64,000 nt of DNA, taken from Phascolarctos cinereus (lineage: Eukaryota > Chordata > Mammalia > Diprotodontia > Phascolarctidae). The stretch spans positions 6,336,001-6,400,000 of the forward strand of contig NW_018344059.1 in assembly GCF_002099425.1 (NCBI RefSeq), read 5' to 3'. Under the pieces are notes generated by a model, which saw only the letters and a program-made list of their open reading frames with translations, made no database searches and was not told where the DNA came from. This document shows positions 1 through 10,525 of the stretch, piece by piece (the first letter of the stretch is position 1; the number at the start of each line of letters is the position of its first letter). The position numbers and the translations under genes were made by a program.

Positions 1-153
1 GATCTTGGGCAGGTCACTTAACCTTTGTCTGCCTTAGTTTCCTTGATTGTAAAGTGGGGATACCTATTTCCTAGGGTTGTTGTGACTATCAAATAAGATA
101 ATATTTGCAAAGCACTTAACACAGTGTCTGACACAGAGTAGGCACTTAATAAA
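1..153 (+). mobile_element. MIR SINE, 3' two thirds
   Basis: The text follows the MIR core and tail: a 'gggcaggtcacttaacct' box, 'cagtttcc', a 'tgtaaagtggggat' box, 'agggttgttgtga', then 'agcacttaacacagtg' and a closing 'ggcacttaataaat'. MIR is a tRNA-derived SINE mobilised by L2 and shared by all mammals, so it is an ancient copy. The left end is cut by the window edge. Confidence 0.85.
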
Positions 154-214
154 TCCTCCCTTCCTCCTTCTCTCTTTTCTTCCCTCTTTCCTAGCCTTCC
201 TCCCTTTTATATTC

Positions 215-322
215 TTGTCTTCATTAAAAGATGAACTTCTGGCAAGTAGGCATTTTTAATTTTTTCTACTTGTATCCGCAGCATCTAATATGTACCTTGT
301 ACATAGTAGGCACTTAATGGGA
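215..322 (+). mobile_element. L2 LINE 3' end
   Basis: A short stretch ends in 'acatagtaggcacttaatgg', the usual end of L2 (and of the MIR SINEs that share its tail), after a pyrimidine-rich segment. Only the last 100 bases or so can be recognised. It may be a MIR tail instead. Confidence 0.45.
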
Positions 323-645
323 AGTTTTCCCTGACATCAAACCTAAATTTGCCTTTGTAATTTTCACCCATTAGATTTGATTATACCCTCTACGGATAAA
401 CAACAATGTAATAATCCCTTCCTGGACACTGGACAGTTCTTCAGGTCCCCTCTTGTACTTTCAGAACTGCATGAGAGCTTTGAGTATCTTGTGACCGGAA
501 TATGGCACAGAGGGATTTATTCCTTTATTCATGTAGCCCAATATTGCATTGACTTATTGGCCTGCTACATCACATAGCTGATGCACATTGAGTTTTCAGT
601 TCTCTTTAGCCTCCAGATCTTTTTCAGAACAACTTCCCTTTTTAA
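323..645 (-). mobile_element. L3/CR1 LINE fragment, antisense
   Basis: The + strand reads as the reverse of a CR1-clade L3 element. Recognisable pieces are 'ttttccctgacatcaaacc', 'cacccatta', 'gatgcacattgagtttt' and 'ccagatctttttcagaacaa', in the same order as in the better kept L3 copies at 28170-29030 and 50605-51060. The copy is strongly diverged, with small gaps. The right end is overlaid by an L1. Confidence 0.6.
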
Positions 646-1512
646 TGTAAATAGTATTTTATTTTTTTCCAATTGCATGTAAAGATAGTTTTCAGCATTC
701 ACTTTTTATAAGATTTTGAGTTCCAAATTTTTCTCCCTTTCTCCCTCCCACCCCCCCAGATGGCAAGCAATGTGATATAGGTTATACATGTGCAATAGTA
801 TTAAATATATTTCTACCTTAGTCATTTTGTGAAAGAAGAAAGAAGAAAAGAGACAAAAAAACAACAACAAAGAAAGTGAAAATAGGATGCTTTCATCTGC
901 ATTCAGACTCCCATCAGTTCTTTGGACGTGGATAGCATTTTGCATCATGAGTCTTTTGGAATTGTCTTGGATCATTGTATTGCTGAGAAGAGTTAAGTCT
1001 GTCATAGGTGTTCAGTGTACAGTGTTGTTGTCACTGTGTACAATGTTCTCCTGCTTCTGCTCACTTCACTCTGTATCAGTTCATGTAAGTCTTTCCAGGT
1101 TTTTCTGAAATCTGCCTGTTCATCATTTCTTATAACACAGCAGTGTTCCATTCTATTCCTATACCACAGCTTGTTTAGCCATTCCCCATTGGATGGGCAT
1201 TTCCTCAATTTCCAGTTCTTTGCCACCACAAAAAAAGCTGCTATAAATATTTTTGTACATGTAGTCATTTTTCCTTTTTTATGATCTCTTTGGGATACAG
1301 ACCTAGAAGTGGCATTGCTGGATCAAAGGGATGCACAGTTTTATAGCCTTTTGGGCATACTTTCAAATTGCTTTCCAGAATGGCTGGATCATTTCACAAC
1401 TCCACCAACAATGCATTAGTGTTCCAATTTTCCCCCATCTTCTCCAACATTTATCATTTTCCTGTTTTGTCATATTAACCAATCTGATAGGTGTGATGTG
1501 GTACTTCAGAGT
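646..1512 (-). mobile_element. L1 LINE, 5'-truncated (3' UTR + ORF2 C-terminus)
   Basis: From left to right this is the reverse of an L1 3' end: a T-rich start, a 3' UTR with 'ataagattttgagttc' and a C-rich tract, then the ORF2 C-terminus. The minus-strand frame at 1002-1268 reads KIFIAAFFVVAKNWKLRKCPS and then RNDEQADFRKTWKDL, the marsupial L1 ORF2 end. Similarity stops near 1512, well inside ORF2, so the copy is 5'-truncated. The reading frame is broken. It shares most of its length with the L1 at 3712-5366. Confidence 0.85.
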
Positions 1513-1764
1513 AGAACAACTGCTCTTTAACTATCATATTAACCTCAAGTGGCTGTGAATTTTTTGACATTTCTTCTGCATCATGACTATTTCCTAGCCC
1601 ATATCTCAGATAATAGATACTTTATACCACATTTCTAAGGCATAAAGTGAGTAAGGCATTTACAATAGCAGTATGAGGAGTTGAAAGAGGGCATGAATTC
1701 CTAGAAATTTCTCTTTTGATAGGTAATCAGCATCTGGTCAGGGAGGGCTGTTATAGAATCTCTC

Positions 1765-2074
1765 TTTTTTTTTTAATAATGAATTTATTTTTATTTTTCA
1801 ACATTCACCTCCATAAGATTTTGAGTTTTAAAATTTCTCCCCCTCTCTCTTCTCCCCCTCCCCCAAAAGAAGTCATGCAGTCTGATATAGGCTCTACTTA
1901 TATGTTCATATTAAACATTTTCCCATTAGTCATGATGTAAAGAACAATTAGAACTAATGGGAGGAACCACAAGAATGAAGCAATAAAACGAAACAGCAAA
2001 GGAAAAGGAGAGCAAATAGTATGCTTCTGTCTGCATCCAGACTCCAGAGATCTTTCTCTGGATGTGGATAGAAT
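1765..2074 (-). mobile_element. L1 LINE 3' UTR fragment
   Basis: It begins with a T tract at 1765-1774 (the tail read from the other strand). Then come 'cattcacctccataagatttt', a C-rich run, a 'gtctgatatagg' box, 'attagaactaatgggaggaa' and 'ctggatgtggata', all shared with the 3' UTRs of the L1 copies at 3712-5366 and 14969-15377. Only the 3' UTR is present, so this is a very short 5'-truncated insertion. No clear target duplication was seen. Confidence 0.8.
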
Positions 2075-2823
2075 ATGTCCTTTAATCAGTAGCAAGCCAG
2101 CAAATGTGATATCCCTCATTTTTTATCAAAGGGTGGAAAAGCCATGGTGTGAGTTTCTTGGCAGTTTCTCAGGAAGAACTGTTGAGAATTGTGGGACTAT
2201 CCCACTATTCCTCCCATGAGGGAGATCAGTTTATTTTTATACCACAGTTGGTTATTCAGGACCATATTCTTCATACCTGTGAAACCGGCAAGGAATAAAT
2301 TTCTTTTGGCCCTTTGCAGAAGCAGAGCATCCTTATCTGCCACAACAGTAACATTTTGGGTGCGAAACTGCTCTGGATATCTGACCAGTTGGGAATTTTA
2401 TAGGAAAATATTTTCTTTGTGTTTACTTCTCATCTTTAATCTGATTAATTAGAATTTGATTCTGATTAAAACCACCAAGAGTCTGAATCTTCTTATTAAT
2501 GATGGGGCAACAGTGTTGGAACATCCTGGGTAGGAGTGTTATGGGGAAGGAAGTGCTGTAAGAAGCCCTCTCAAATGCTGATCCCCAGGCTGCCACTGAG
2601 AACTTGACTTCTGAAATGTGTTGATAGATTTCTCAAGGGTAACTGAAACTACACACTTCAGGATTGTAGGTTACTTACTCCCTACCCTTTGTAGCTCCTT
2701 CTTCCTTAGTTTACTTGGTAAACTGTAGTTTATAGGTAGCTATAGTTCACAATAAAGGAAGTAACTCTAACCTCACATTAACCCCAGGATCATCATTTCT
2801 TATGATGAAACAAAAGGAAAATG
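2075..2823. other. Non-coding intron, no recognised feature
   Basis: No coding region or repeat family could be named. The longest open frame (2189-2452, +) has no recognisable domain or splice context. The segment at 2080-2450 could be an old unrecognised repeat. Confidence 0.4.
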
Positions 2824-2824
2824 A

Positions 2825-2902
<78 letters not shown>

Positions 2903-2947
2903 TGTGTATGTGTGTGTGTGTGTGTGTGACACAGAGAGAGAGAGAGA
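2824..2947. repeat. Compound GT/GA microsatellite
   Basis: Four tracts follow one another: (GT)n from 2825, (GA)n from about 2867, (GT)n from about 2902 and (GA)n from about 2933. The minus strand gives a long open frame of His-Thr and Ser-Leu repeats, which is an artefact of the tracts. Such loci are usually length-polymorphic. Confidence 0.97.
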
Positions 2948-3691
2948 TTAAAGGAATTTCTAGTGCCTCACTTCAGCCTCTGGTAAATGAAGAACTTATT
3001 CTTGGGGCTTTTAAAAGTCATTAAACTTTCTGAAGTCCTGGACTCTTTCAATTATTTCTTCTCCCATTGCATTAACTAAAATGTGACCAAGCCTAACATT
3101 ATCAGTCTCTTCCTAGGTCTTCTTTGAGAACCTTTTCAGTAAGTCCAAGCCCCTTATTATAGGCCATCAGTTTCAAAACATAGAAGTTCCTGTTTGTGGA
3201 AATACATTTCTTACAGAAAAATATCTAGCATCTTGTTCTTATGGTGGATTTAAGGGGGCTTAACCCATAGAGGCACCAGCAGCTGGATGGGGCCTTTTGA
3301 TCTCTCTAACTCACCAAGGGGCTATGCGAGTACACAGTGTTATTAGGACTTTTCTGTGATTGCATTAGCATAAGACCATGTTAACATTTATTCAGTGTTG
3401 CTAAAATTTAAATAGAGATAAATATAAAATATTACAATTTCATGTTTTGGTGGTAACAGATTGCTGCTTGCAAAATGATTTGGCACTGCTTTTGATGGCC
3501 CGCTGGAGGGTCATTAGGGTGATAGCACAATATCATCAAAGCCATCAGAATACTGGTGGCAGAGTCCCCAATATCCTGAAAATGTCAGTGTTTTATGCAA
3601 ACAGGAACTTTTGGAATGGTAAGAATGTTTCCTCTAGAGAAGGAAACCTTCAGTGCTCTTTTGTGATTTGTAAGAAGCCCCACCCCCTCTT
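2948..3691. other. Non-coding intron, no recognised feature
   Basis: Moderately AT-rich sequence without a nameable repeat. The + frame at 3447-3695 has no family resemblance, and no acceptor or donor site frames it convincingly. Confidence 0.4.
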
Positions 3692-3711
3692 TTAAAATAC
3701 ACATTTCTTCT
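3692..3711. repeat. Target-site duplication, left copy (L1 at 3712-5366)
   Basis: The 20 bases here recur exactly at 5367-5386; the shared core is aaaatacacatttcttct. The two copies bracket an L1 fragment whose 3' end lies on the left, as expected for an L1 inserted on the minus strand. Confidence 0.93.
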
Positions 3712-5366
3712 TTAAAATATCACTTATTTATTTATTTATTTTTAAGAATTAACTTATTTTGAATTATGACAATTCCATAAGCTTTTGAGTTTTTAATTTT
3801 TCTTCCCCTCGCTTCCCACCTCCCTCCCCAAGACAGCGCTCAGTTTGATATAGGCTACACATATACATTCCTATTAAACATAATTTCACATTAGTGATAT
3901 TGTAAGTAAGAATTAGAACTAATAGGAGGAACTACCAGAAAGAGGAAACAAAGCACAACAGAAGAAAAAAATAGCAAATAGTATGCTTCGATCCGCATTC
4001 AAACTCTATAGTTCTTTCTTTGGATGTGGATAGCATTTTCCATCATGAGGCCTTTGGAGATGTCTTAGATCCTTGTATTGCTGAGAAGGGTTAAGTCTAT
4101 CAATATTAGTCATTGTACAACATTCTCCTGGTTCTGCTCACTTCACTCAGCATCAGACCATATAGGTCTTTCCAGGTTTTTCTGAAGTCAGCCTGTTCAT
4201 CATTTCTTATAGCACAATAGTATTCCATTACATTCATATACCACAACTTGTTCAGCCATTCCCTGATTAATGAGCATCCTCTCAATTTCCAATTCTTTGC
4301 CACCACAAAAAGAGCTGCTATAAATATTTTTGTGCATGTGGGTCCTTTTCCCATTTGTATAATCTCTTTGGGATATACCTAGAGGTGCTATTGCTGGGTC
4401 AAAGGGTATACACATTTTTATAGCCCTTTGGGCATAGTTCCAGATTGCTCTCCAGAATGGTTGGATCATTCCACAACTCCACCAACAGTGCATTAGTGTT
4501 CCAGTTTTTCCACATCTTCTCCAACATTTATCATTTTCCTGTTTTCTCATGTTGACCAATCTGATAGGTGTGATGTGGTACCTCAGAGTTGTTTTGATTT
4601 GCATTTCGCTCATCAATAGTGATTTAGAGCATTTTTTCATATGACTATATATGGCTTTAATTTCTTCATCTGAGAACTGCCTGTTCATATCCTTTGACCA
4701 TTTATCAGTTGGGGAATGACTAATATTCTTATAAATTTGACTTAATTCTCTGTATTTTAGAAATGAGGCCCTTATCAGAGATACTGTTTGTAAAAATTCT
4801 TTCCCAATTTTCTACTTTCCTTCTCATCTTGGTTGCATTGGCTTTGTTTGTGCAAAAACTTTTCGGTTTAATGTAATCAGAGTTACCCATTTTGCATTTC
4901 GTAATGTTCTCTGTCTCCTGTTTGGTCATGAATTCTTCTGTTCTCCATAGATCTGATAGGTACACTATTCCTTGCTCTCCCAGTCTGCCTTTATATCTAA
5001 ATCCTGAACCCATTTTGACTTTGTTTTGGTTCATGGTGTGAGATTTTGGTCTATGCCTAGTTTCTGCCATACTCCTTTCCAGTTTTCTGAGCTGTTTTTG
5101 GTGAAATAATGAGTTCTTATCCCAGAAGCTGGGGTCTTTGGGTTTATCAAATAATAGTTTCCTATAGTCATTGACTACTGTGTCTTGCATACTTAACCTA
5201 TTCTACTGATCCACCACTCTACTTCTTAGCCAGTACCAAGCAGTTTTGATGATTGCTGCTTTATAATACAATTTAAGATCTGGAATGGCTGGGTCACCTT
5301 CCCCTGCATTTCTTTTCATTAGTTCCCTTGATATTCTAGACTTTTTATTATTCCAGATGAATCTTG
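3712..5366 (-). mobile_element. L1 LINE, 5'-truncated, with target duplication
   Basis: The left end is the tail (TTTATT repeats at 3727-3742), then the 3' UTR, then ORF2 read in reverse. The minus-strand frame 4200-4688 gives TLMHCWWSCGMIQPFW and then IPFDPAIAPLGI, clear L1 ORF2 C-terminal motifs; 4106-4354 gives the last part (NVMEYYCAIRNDEQADFRKTW). The frame 4729-5190 covers upstream ORF2 (VNDYRKLLF, SFWDKNSLFHQKQLRKLERSMAETRH). Total length is about 1.65 kb, so roughly the 3' quarter of an L1. The frames are interrupted several times, so it is dead. The exact 20-base flanking duplication suggests a moderately young insertion relative to other copies here. Confidence 0.95.
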
Positions 5367-5386
5367 TTAAAATACACATTTCTTCT
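5367..5386. repeat. Target-site duplication, right copy
   Basis: Exact repeat of 3692-3711, at the truncated 5' end of the L1. Confidence 0.93.
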
Positions 5387-5484
5387 CAAGTATTGACTCC
5401 TCAGCCACCTGCACTTTGAGGTGAAATTGGATGTTCCATGGCATTCTAGGGCACCATTTCCTAGAATATGGTACAGCGTATCTA

Positions 5485-5486
<2 letters not shown>

Positions 5487-5533
<47 letters not shown>
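5487..5533. repeat. (TG)n microsatellite
   Basis: About 23 uninterrupted TG units. The flanks are not recognised. Confidence 0.97.
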
Positions 5534-5536
<3 letters not shown>

Positions 5537-5809
5537 ATATAGGTTTGGAAATAGTTATGATGCTGAAGAAATGTCAAAATTGCACAGTCACTCAAGGCTA
5601 ATTCAGGATAGTTGAATAGCATTTAGTCTGATAAAGCTCAGTTATTGGAATTTTAGCAGCCCAGGGCTGGAAAAATCCTCTAGAGGTTATTTAGTACCCC
5701 TTCCCTTCCCTCTCCCTTTTTAAAATCATAGACCAATGTACACCTGAACTCACACAGTTCTTTGTTCAGAACCTGGACCTAGAGGTAGGCAACATAAGCA
5801 GCTGCCCCT

Positions 5810-6205
5810 TAATACAGACTGACCCCAACCTTTCTATCTAGCGTCATCTTACATTGCTACTTTTCTCAGAAAACTGTTTTCTTCTCTCTATTCCTTTCCT
5901 ATCTTTGTGCCTTTGACTGACTCCTATGCCTGAAAGGCAATCCCTCTGCACCTCTACCTTGTTTCCTTCACCCTGAGGTGAAACTTTCCATATCTTCCCT
6001 GTTGCTAGTGCCTTCATTCCATAACTACCTCATGTTTATTGTATGTTCAGTCTTTGTAAACTTATGCATGTGCATGGCATCTCCTCCCGCCACCCGATGG
6101 ATTGTAAACTCATTGAGTAGTTGCTCTTTCCTTTTTAAAAAAACTTAGTGTTTCTACCACAGGGCCATGCACATAGTAGATAATAAATGCTTTTGATCAG
6201 TTTTA
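5810..6205 (+). mobile_element. L2 LINE 3' end
   Basis: Diverged L2 3' region in sense orientation. The 'gcctttgactgactcctatgc' and 'gcaatccctctgcacctc' segments match the L2 stretch that encodes the end of the RT protein and the start of the 3' UTR. It closes with 'ttgtaaactcattgagtag' and 'gcacatagtagataataaat'. Same arrangement as the better L2 copies at 19541-20190 and 54000-54890. Confidence 0.65.
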
Positions 6206-7289
6206 TTGATGAAGGGAACATGACTAGAGGATACTTCTTAACCTAATTTTTGTAAATAATTGTGCATCATTCATGCCAAAGAGTCATGTCACACACAGTA
6301 AAGGCTCAAAACATCTACTGTCCATAGTATACAGGATGTGGGCAGTTTTAATATCTTGTTTGCAGTGTTGAAATCACATGTTCTCTTTCTTGTATTCTCT
6401 CTCTCTATCTCCTGTCTTCTTTTTGGTGTGTACTTACTGTCATGATGGTTACACTTAGGTTTAATCAAAATCGTGATTTCTACATTGGTTGTCTTACATT
6501 TGTTATGTCATTTATAAAGGTGCTTATGTTAAGTTATATGTTTTCCTATGTCAGTAGAATCTACTTTGAGTTTGTTGGGACCCTGCTTGCCCCTTGTTCA
6601 TTATCCACCTCATGTCTCTCCAGTGGTCAGTCAAAAGCCATGCCAGGTCATTTTGCATGTGGTAGTTTGCCACCAGAACACAATATTGTAACATTTTTAT
6701 GTTTATTTCTATCTAAATATTAGTGACACTGGGTTTTTATTTGCACGGTTGGATTAATTGTGTATATAAGGTCTCCATATCCCTCCAAGTTGATCTTTCT
6801 TTTAATCATCTGACTATGGTGAACATTGAGCACAACTGATCCCCAGGCATGGGATTTGACTGTTCACCTCTCTCCTTAGTCTTTCTCCTTGGTCTTTTTG
6901 CAGATGCTGTCTCATACCCCTGATGCTCTCCCAGAGCTTGAAATCAACAACCTTTCCCCCCACCCCCTTTCCTTCTCTCTGTTGTGGTATCTGCCCTGAG
7001 GTTGAACATGCTCTTACAAATCCTATGTGCATTTCTGTCTCTACTGATTGAGCTCTTAGATATGTCTACCCTTCTGTAGTTCCTATAGCATCTGCTTTTG
7101 CCTTCCTCTCCATCCTTCTTTGGCAGTCTTATTTTTCAACCTTCTTATAACTTGGCATCCCACAGCTTCTACTATACCTGTTCAAACAAACAAACAAAAC
7201 AACTGATTAAATTTGAGGAAAGAATTGGAAGATCGTTCTCTCCGTGCCATCTTATTCCCCCCTTTTAAGGGAAAGGACCTCCAAGTGAT
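6206..7289. other. Non-coding intron, no recognised feature
   Basis: No repeat or exon recognised. The open frames at 6442-6723 (+) and 6814-7032 (-) have no known motif. The region around 6860-7000 is pyrimidine-rich. Confidence 0.4.
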
Positions 7290-7480
7290 GAATTCCCTCT
7301 AACAACACAGATCAATATCAGCTCTGCAATGGAGAGTTTTACTGAGAATTGCTCCAGGACTGAGAAAAGTTAGTGACTTGTGCTGGGTCACAAGCCAATG
7401 TGTCCGGTAGAAATCTGTGGCTTCCTAATTCCAAGACCACCTCTTACTCTAATACCCCATCTTGCTTCTCTCCTCATTTT
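7290..7480 (-). mobile_element. Probable MIR SINE, antisense
   Basis: A 'gttagtgacttgtgctgggtcaca' stretch, followed by a 'cctaattccaagaccacctctt' end, has the order expected of an antisense MIR. Strongly diverged. Confidence 0.4.
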
Positions 7481-7524
7481 TATAGTTTATCAGCTAGTCT
7501 CACATTCAAAAACTAGTTTGTGGA

Positions 7525-7685
7525 ATTGCAAAGAGGACTGCATCTGGAGTTAGCTGTGGGACCCTGGGCAGGTCACTTTACTTTTATGCACCTTAGCTTC
7601 CTCCTCCATAAAATGTAGTGATTGAGTGGGATGACTGACCTTTGTGACTTCTTCTACCTCTTATGAGCCTGTGACTATTTAAAAT
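7525..7685 (+). mobile_element. MIR SINE
   Basis: 'tctggagttagctgtgggaccctgggcaggtcacttta' (split here only by divergence), then a 'ccttagcttcctcctccat' box and 'aaaatg', follows the MIR 5' half and core. The 3' part is diverged. Confidence 0.65.
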
Positions 7686-8955
7686 TTAAAGCCATGTTTG
7701 CACCTTATTTGGCAGTGAGGAGTAAGCTCAGCCCCATTGAGGCCCTGGAAGACATCAGTAGTTTTAAAGAAGTCATCCTTTGGGGAAATTGGCATTTTAG
7801 TAAAAATTAGCATGTGACCCCCTTGTCTTCTGTCTTGCTGGTGTAGGCAAGGTGATAGACATTGTTTATAGGTGAAAAAGAAAAGTTGTGGAACAATTTG
7901 TACGTGCTAACTTACTTATTAACCCCTCTTTATGGTTGTCCCATGCTGTTGGTTAGCTAATGCACTTAAAACCAAGTTCAGGGTCTCGTTTTAAAAAGAA
8001 AAAAAAATACTTCAATTACCAACAGATGTAAGTAGGGAAAGGGATGGATGTGTTACCTCAGGAGAGGGCTGTGATGTCAATTGGCAACCTCCCATGTGAG
8101 GAAACCCTCTACCAATGCAAGTTTTTATGGACCAGCGTAGCTGGTTTTTATGTCCCTTCTCTGTAGCTTGTGCTCTTAGAGTATTGTATAACCAGTTGTA
8201 TAACCACTGGGTGGGTAAGTAGTTTGGTTTGGTGTGTTCTCACATTTTGTTAAGAACGTTAATCTTTTTCAAAATTTTGTTCCCCTGGATTTTATATCGT
8301 ATTTGTTTCTAAATGTGTGTATCTGCCTTCTCCTTGAGAGGTATCCCTTGTTGCTAAGACTAGAAACAAAAACGTTCAGTAAAAATGTTCAGCTCTTTGA
8401 CGATGTGTGTACAATGTTCCACACCCATAGTCTCCGGTCTCTGGAAGGGAAAAAAGCAGGGAGATGCGCTTTTCGCATCTCTTTTAGCAGCTAAACTTGG
8501 TTATTATGTTACATAACATTAATTATCATTGCGTAGTAGTACATTCTTTCCATTTTTTCATTGTTTCTATTTCCATTGTCACATTGTTGTTGCATACTAT
8601 TTTCTTATGCTTACTTTGCATTGTATTAGCAACTGTTTTTTGTCCATTTGAGAAGTGGAAATTGTGTTCAGATATATTCCTTAAGGACAGAAAGCTACTG
8701 CAGGTTCAGGGTATATCTTGTAGCAGACAGCATCCACTCAAAATTGTAGCCAAGTATTCACCATATATGTATCACAATGCCATGTATTTAAGCAAAAAAC
8801 ATTTAATTAGATACCATGGCAAATTAAGTGACAGGAACAGATTTTCTCCCATGTATATAAAATATTGTGGTATGCTTTTACTGATTACCACACAATTAGT
8901 GGGGAAGGGCAGAAAGATGTATGGGAATCAGGAGGTCTAGGTTCTGGGAGTGGCT
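7686..8955. other. Non-coding intron, no recognised feature
   Basis: AT-rich sequence. The 147-codon + frame at 8497-8940 is rich in Phe, Ile, His and Cys, has no recognisable domain and no clear initiation or splice context, so I do not call it a gene. Low-complexity L1-like wording around 8500-8600 could not be assigned. Confidence 0.4.
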
Positions 8956-9142
8956 CATTTGATCATCTAACTCTGGGAGGTAGGTGCTATTATCCCCATA
9001 TTATAGTAGAGGAAACTGAGGCAGACAGAGGTTAAGTGACCAGGGTCATATAACTAGTAAGTACCTGAGTCTGGATTTGAACTCATTTCATTGTGACACC
9101 AGGCCTGGTGCTCTATCCACTGTCCCACCTAGCAACACCAGG
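8956..9142 (-). mobile_element. Marsupial tRNA-derived SINE (MIR/WSINE-like), antisense
   Basis: Read on the minus strand it begins 'gctaggtgggacagtggat' and 'agagcaccaggcc', then a 'gagttcaaatccagactca' B-box-like stretch, 'tgaccctggtcacttaacct' and 'aatatggggataatagcacc'. The head matches the SINEs at 17210-17459 and 22244-22396; the core resembles MIR. Confidence 0.8.
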
Positions 9143-9454
9143 GGTGTTGTGGCTAGTAAGCCTCTTCCTGTCAAGAGAGAGGGAACACATTGTTTTAGAA
9201 CATAGACTAAGTCTGTGAAGCATAATATTAATTTAGGAAGTTAGCCACTGCCCCTCTACCCCAAACAATTAGCAATTATTTACTTGTGACAGGTATTCAT
9301 AATAAAAGCTGGAATGTGGAGCAAAAATGTAAGCCATACTCCTCAAGGCTTCACCTAATCCTTGTGTTCTTCATCCTAAGTTTTTTTGTTTTTTGTGCCA
9401 AAGAACATTATTGGACACCTTTTTTTCTCTTTATCATTGCAAGTGGGTTCATCA

Positions 9455-10490
9455 GTCAGTCAGTAAACATTTATTAAAGGCCTGCTATGTGTTTAAGTGC
9501 TAGGGATACAAAAAGAGGCAAAAGACAGTCCCTGTCTTCAAGGAGCTTATAATCCTAATGGGGAAGAAACAAACAAACCAATCTGTATATCCAATCTATA
9601 TATAGGTTAAATAAGAAATAAATAAGAAGGAAAGGCTCTAGAATGGAGAGGTTAGAAAAGGCTTTCTGTAGAAGGTGGGGTCTTAGTTGGGACTTAAATG
9701 AAACCAAGGAAGCTAGTGGGTTATGGTGAGGAATGAGAATATTCTAGGCATGGAGACAGCCAGAGAATATGCTCAGAGCCAAGAAATGGAGTGTCACTGA
9801 ATGGAAAAGTAAATGGTAGGGAGGCCTGGAAAGGTAGGAGGAGGCTAGGTTATGAAGACCTTTGAACACCAAACAGAATTTTGTACTTGATCCTGAAGGA
9901 GACAGGGAGCCATGTTGTTAGAAAAATCAGTTTGTTGCCTGAATGGAGGAAAGATTGGATGAGAGAGAGACTTGAGACAGGCGGACCCTCCAGCAGGTAT
10001 TGTGGTAGTCCAGTATGAGGTATGAGGGTCTACACTAGAGTGGAGGAAGAGTCAGAGGAGAGAAGAGGACATATGTGGGAGATGTTGAAAAATTGACAGA
10101 CCTTGGTATATAGGTGTAGAATTGGGGGCTCACTGTAAGGAGTGGGGATCACACTGGGTTTTTGAGAAACTGTTGTCTTCTTCCGTAATAGGGAAGTTAG
10201 GGGGACAGCGTTTAAGGAAAGAGAGAATGTGTTCAGTTTTGGGGTTTTTTTTGTGATGTCTGAAAGGTAGTTAGAGATGGGAGGTTGGAGGTCAGCAGAG
10301 AGATTAGGACTGGAGTGGTAGATTTGAGAGTCATTATCATAGAGATGGTAATTAAATCCATGGGACTTGATGGGATCATCTAGAGAGAAAAGAAGCCCTG
10401 GGACAGGTGACTCTGTAGGATACTTAAGGTTAAAGGGCTTGATCTGGAATGAAGATCTAGAAAAAGAGTCTGAGGAAGGGTCAGCTTTAT
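9455..10490 (-). mobile_element. L2 LINE, antisense
   Basis: The left end is the reversed L2 terminus ('cagtaaacatttattaa', then 'gtgctagggatacaaaaaga' and 'tcaaggagcttataatcc'). The body follows the reversed L2 3' UTR and RT end, with 'attctaggcatggagacagcc', 'ggttatgaagacctttgaa' and, further right, 'ttgagagtcattatcatag' and 'aaatccatgggacttga', which correspond to the YADDS region of the RT. About 1 kb is retained. The right end fades just before the L1 at 10526. Confidence 0.85.
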
Positions 10491-10525
10491 TTCTTCTGCT
10501 TGTAGGTCTATTGAAACTTGGTTTT

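Noticed and set aside
2747-2932. 61-codon His/Thr/Ser/Leu repeat protein on the minus strand
   Set aside because: It is the translation of the GT/GA microsatellite.
4200-4688. 162-codon minus-strand protein
   Set aside because: Decayed L1 ORF2 C-terminus (HCWW, FDPAI motifs), not a host gene.
8497-8940. 147-codon open frame
   Set aside because: No domain, biased to Phe, Ile, Cys and His as chance AT-rich frames are, and no splice context.
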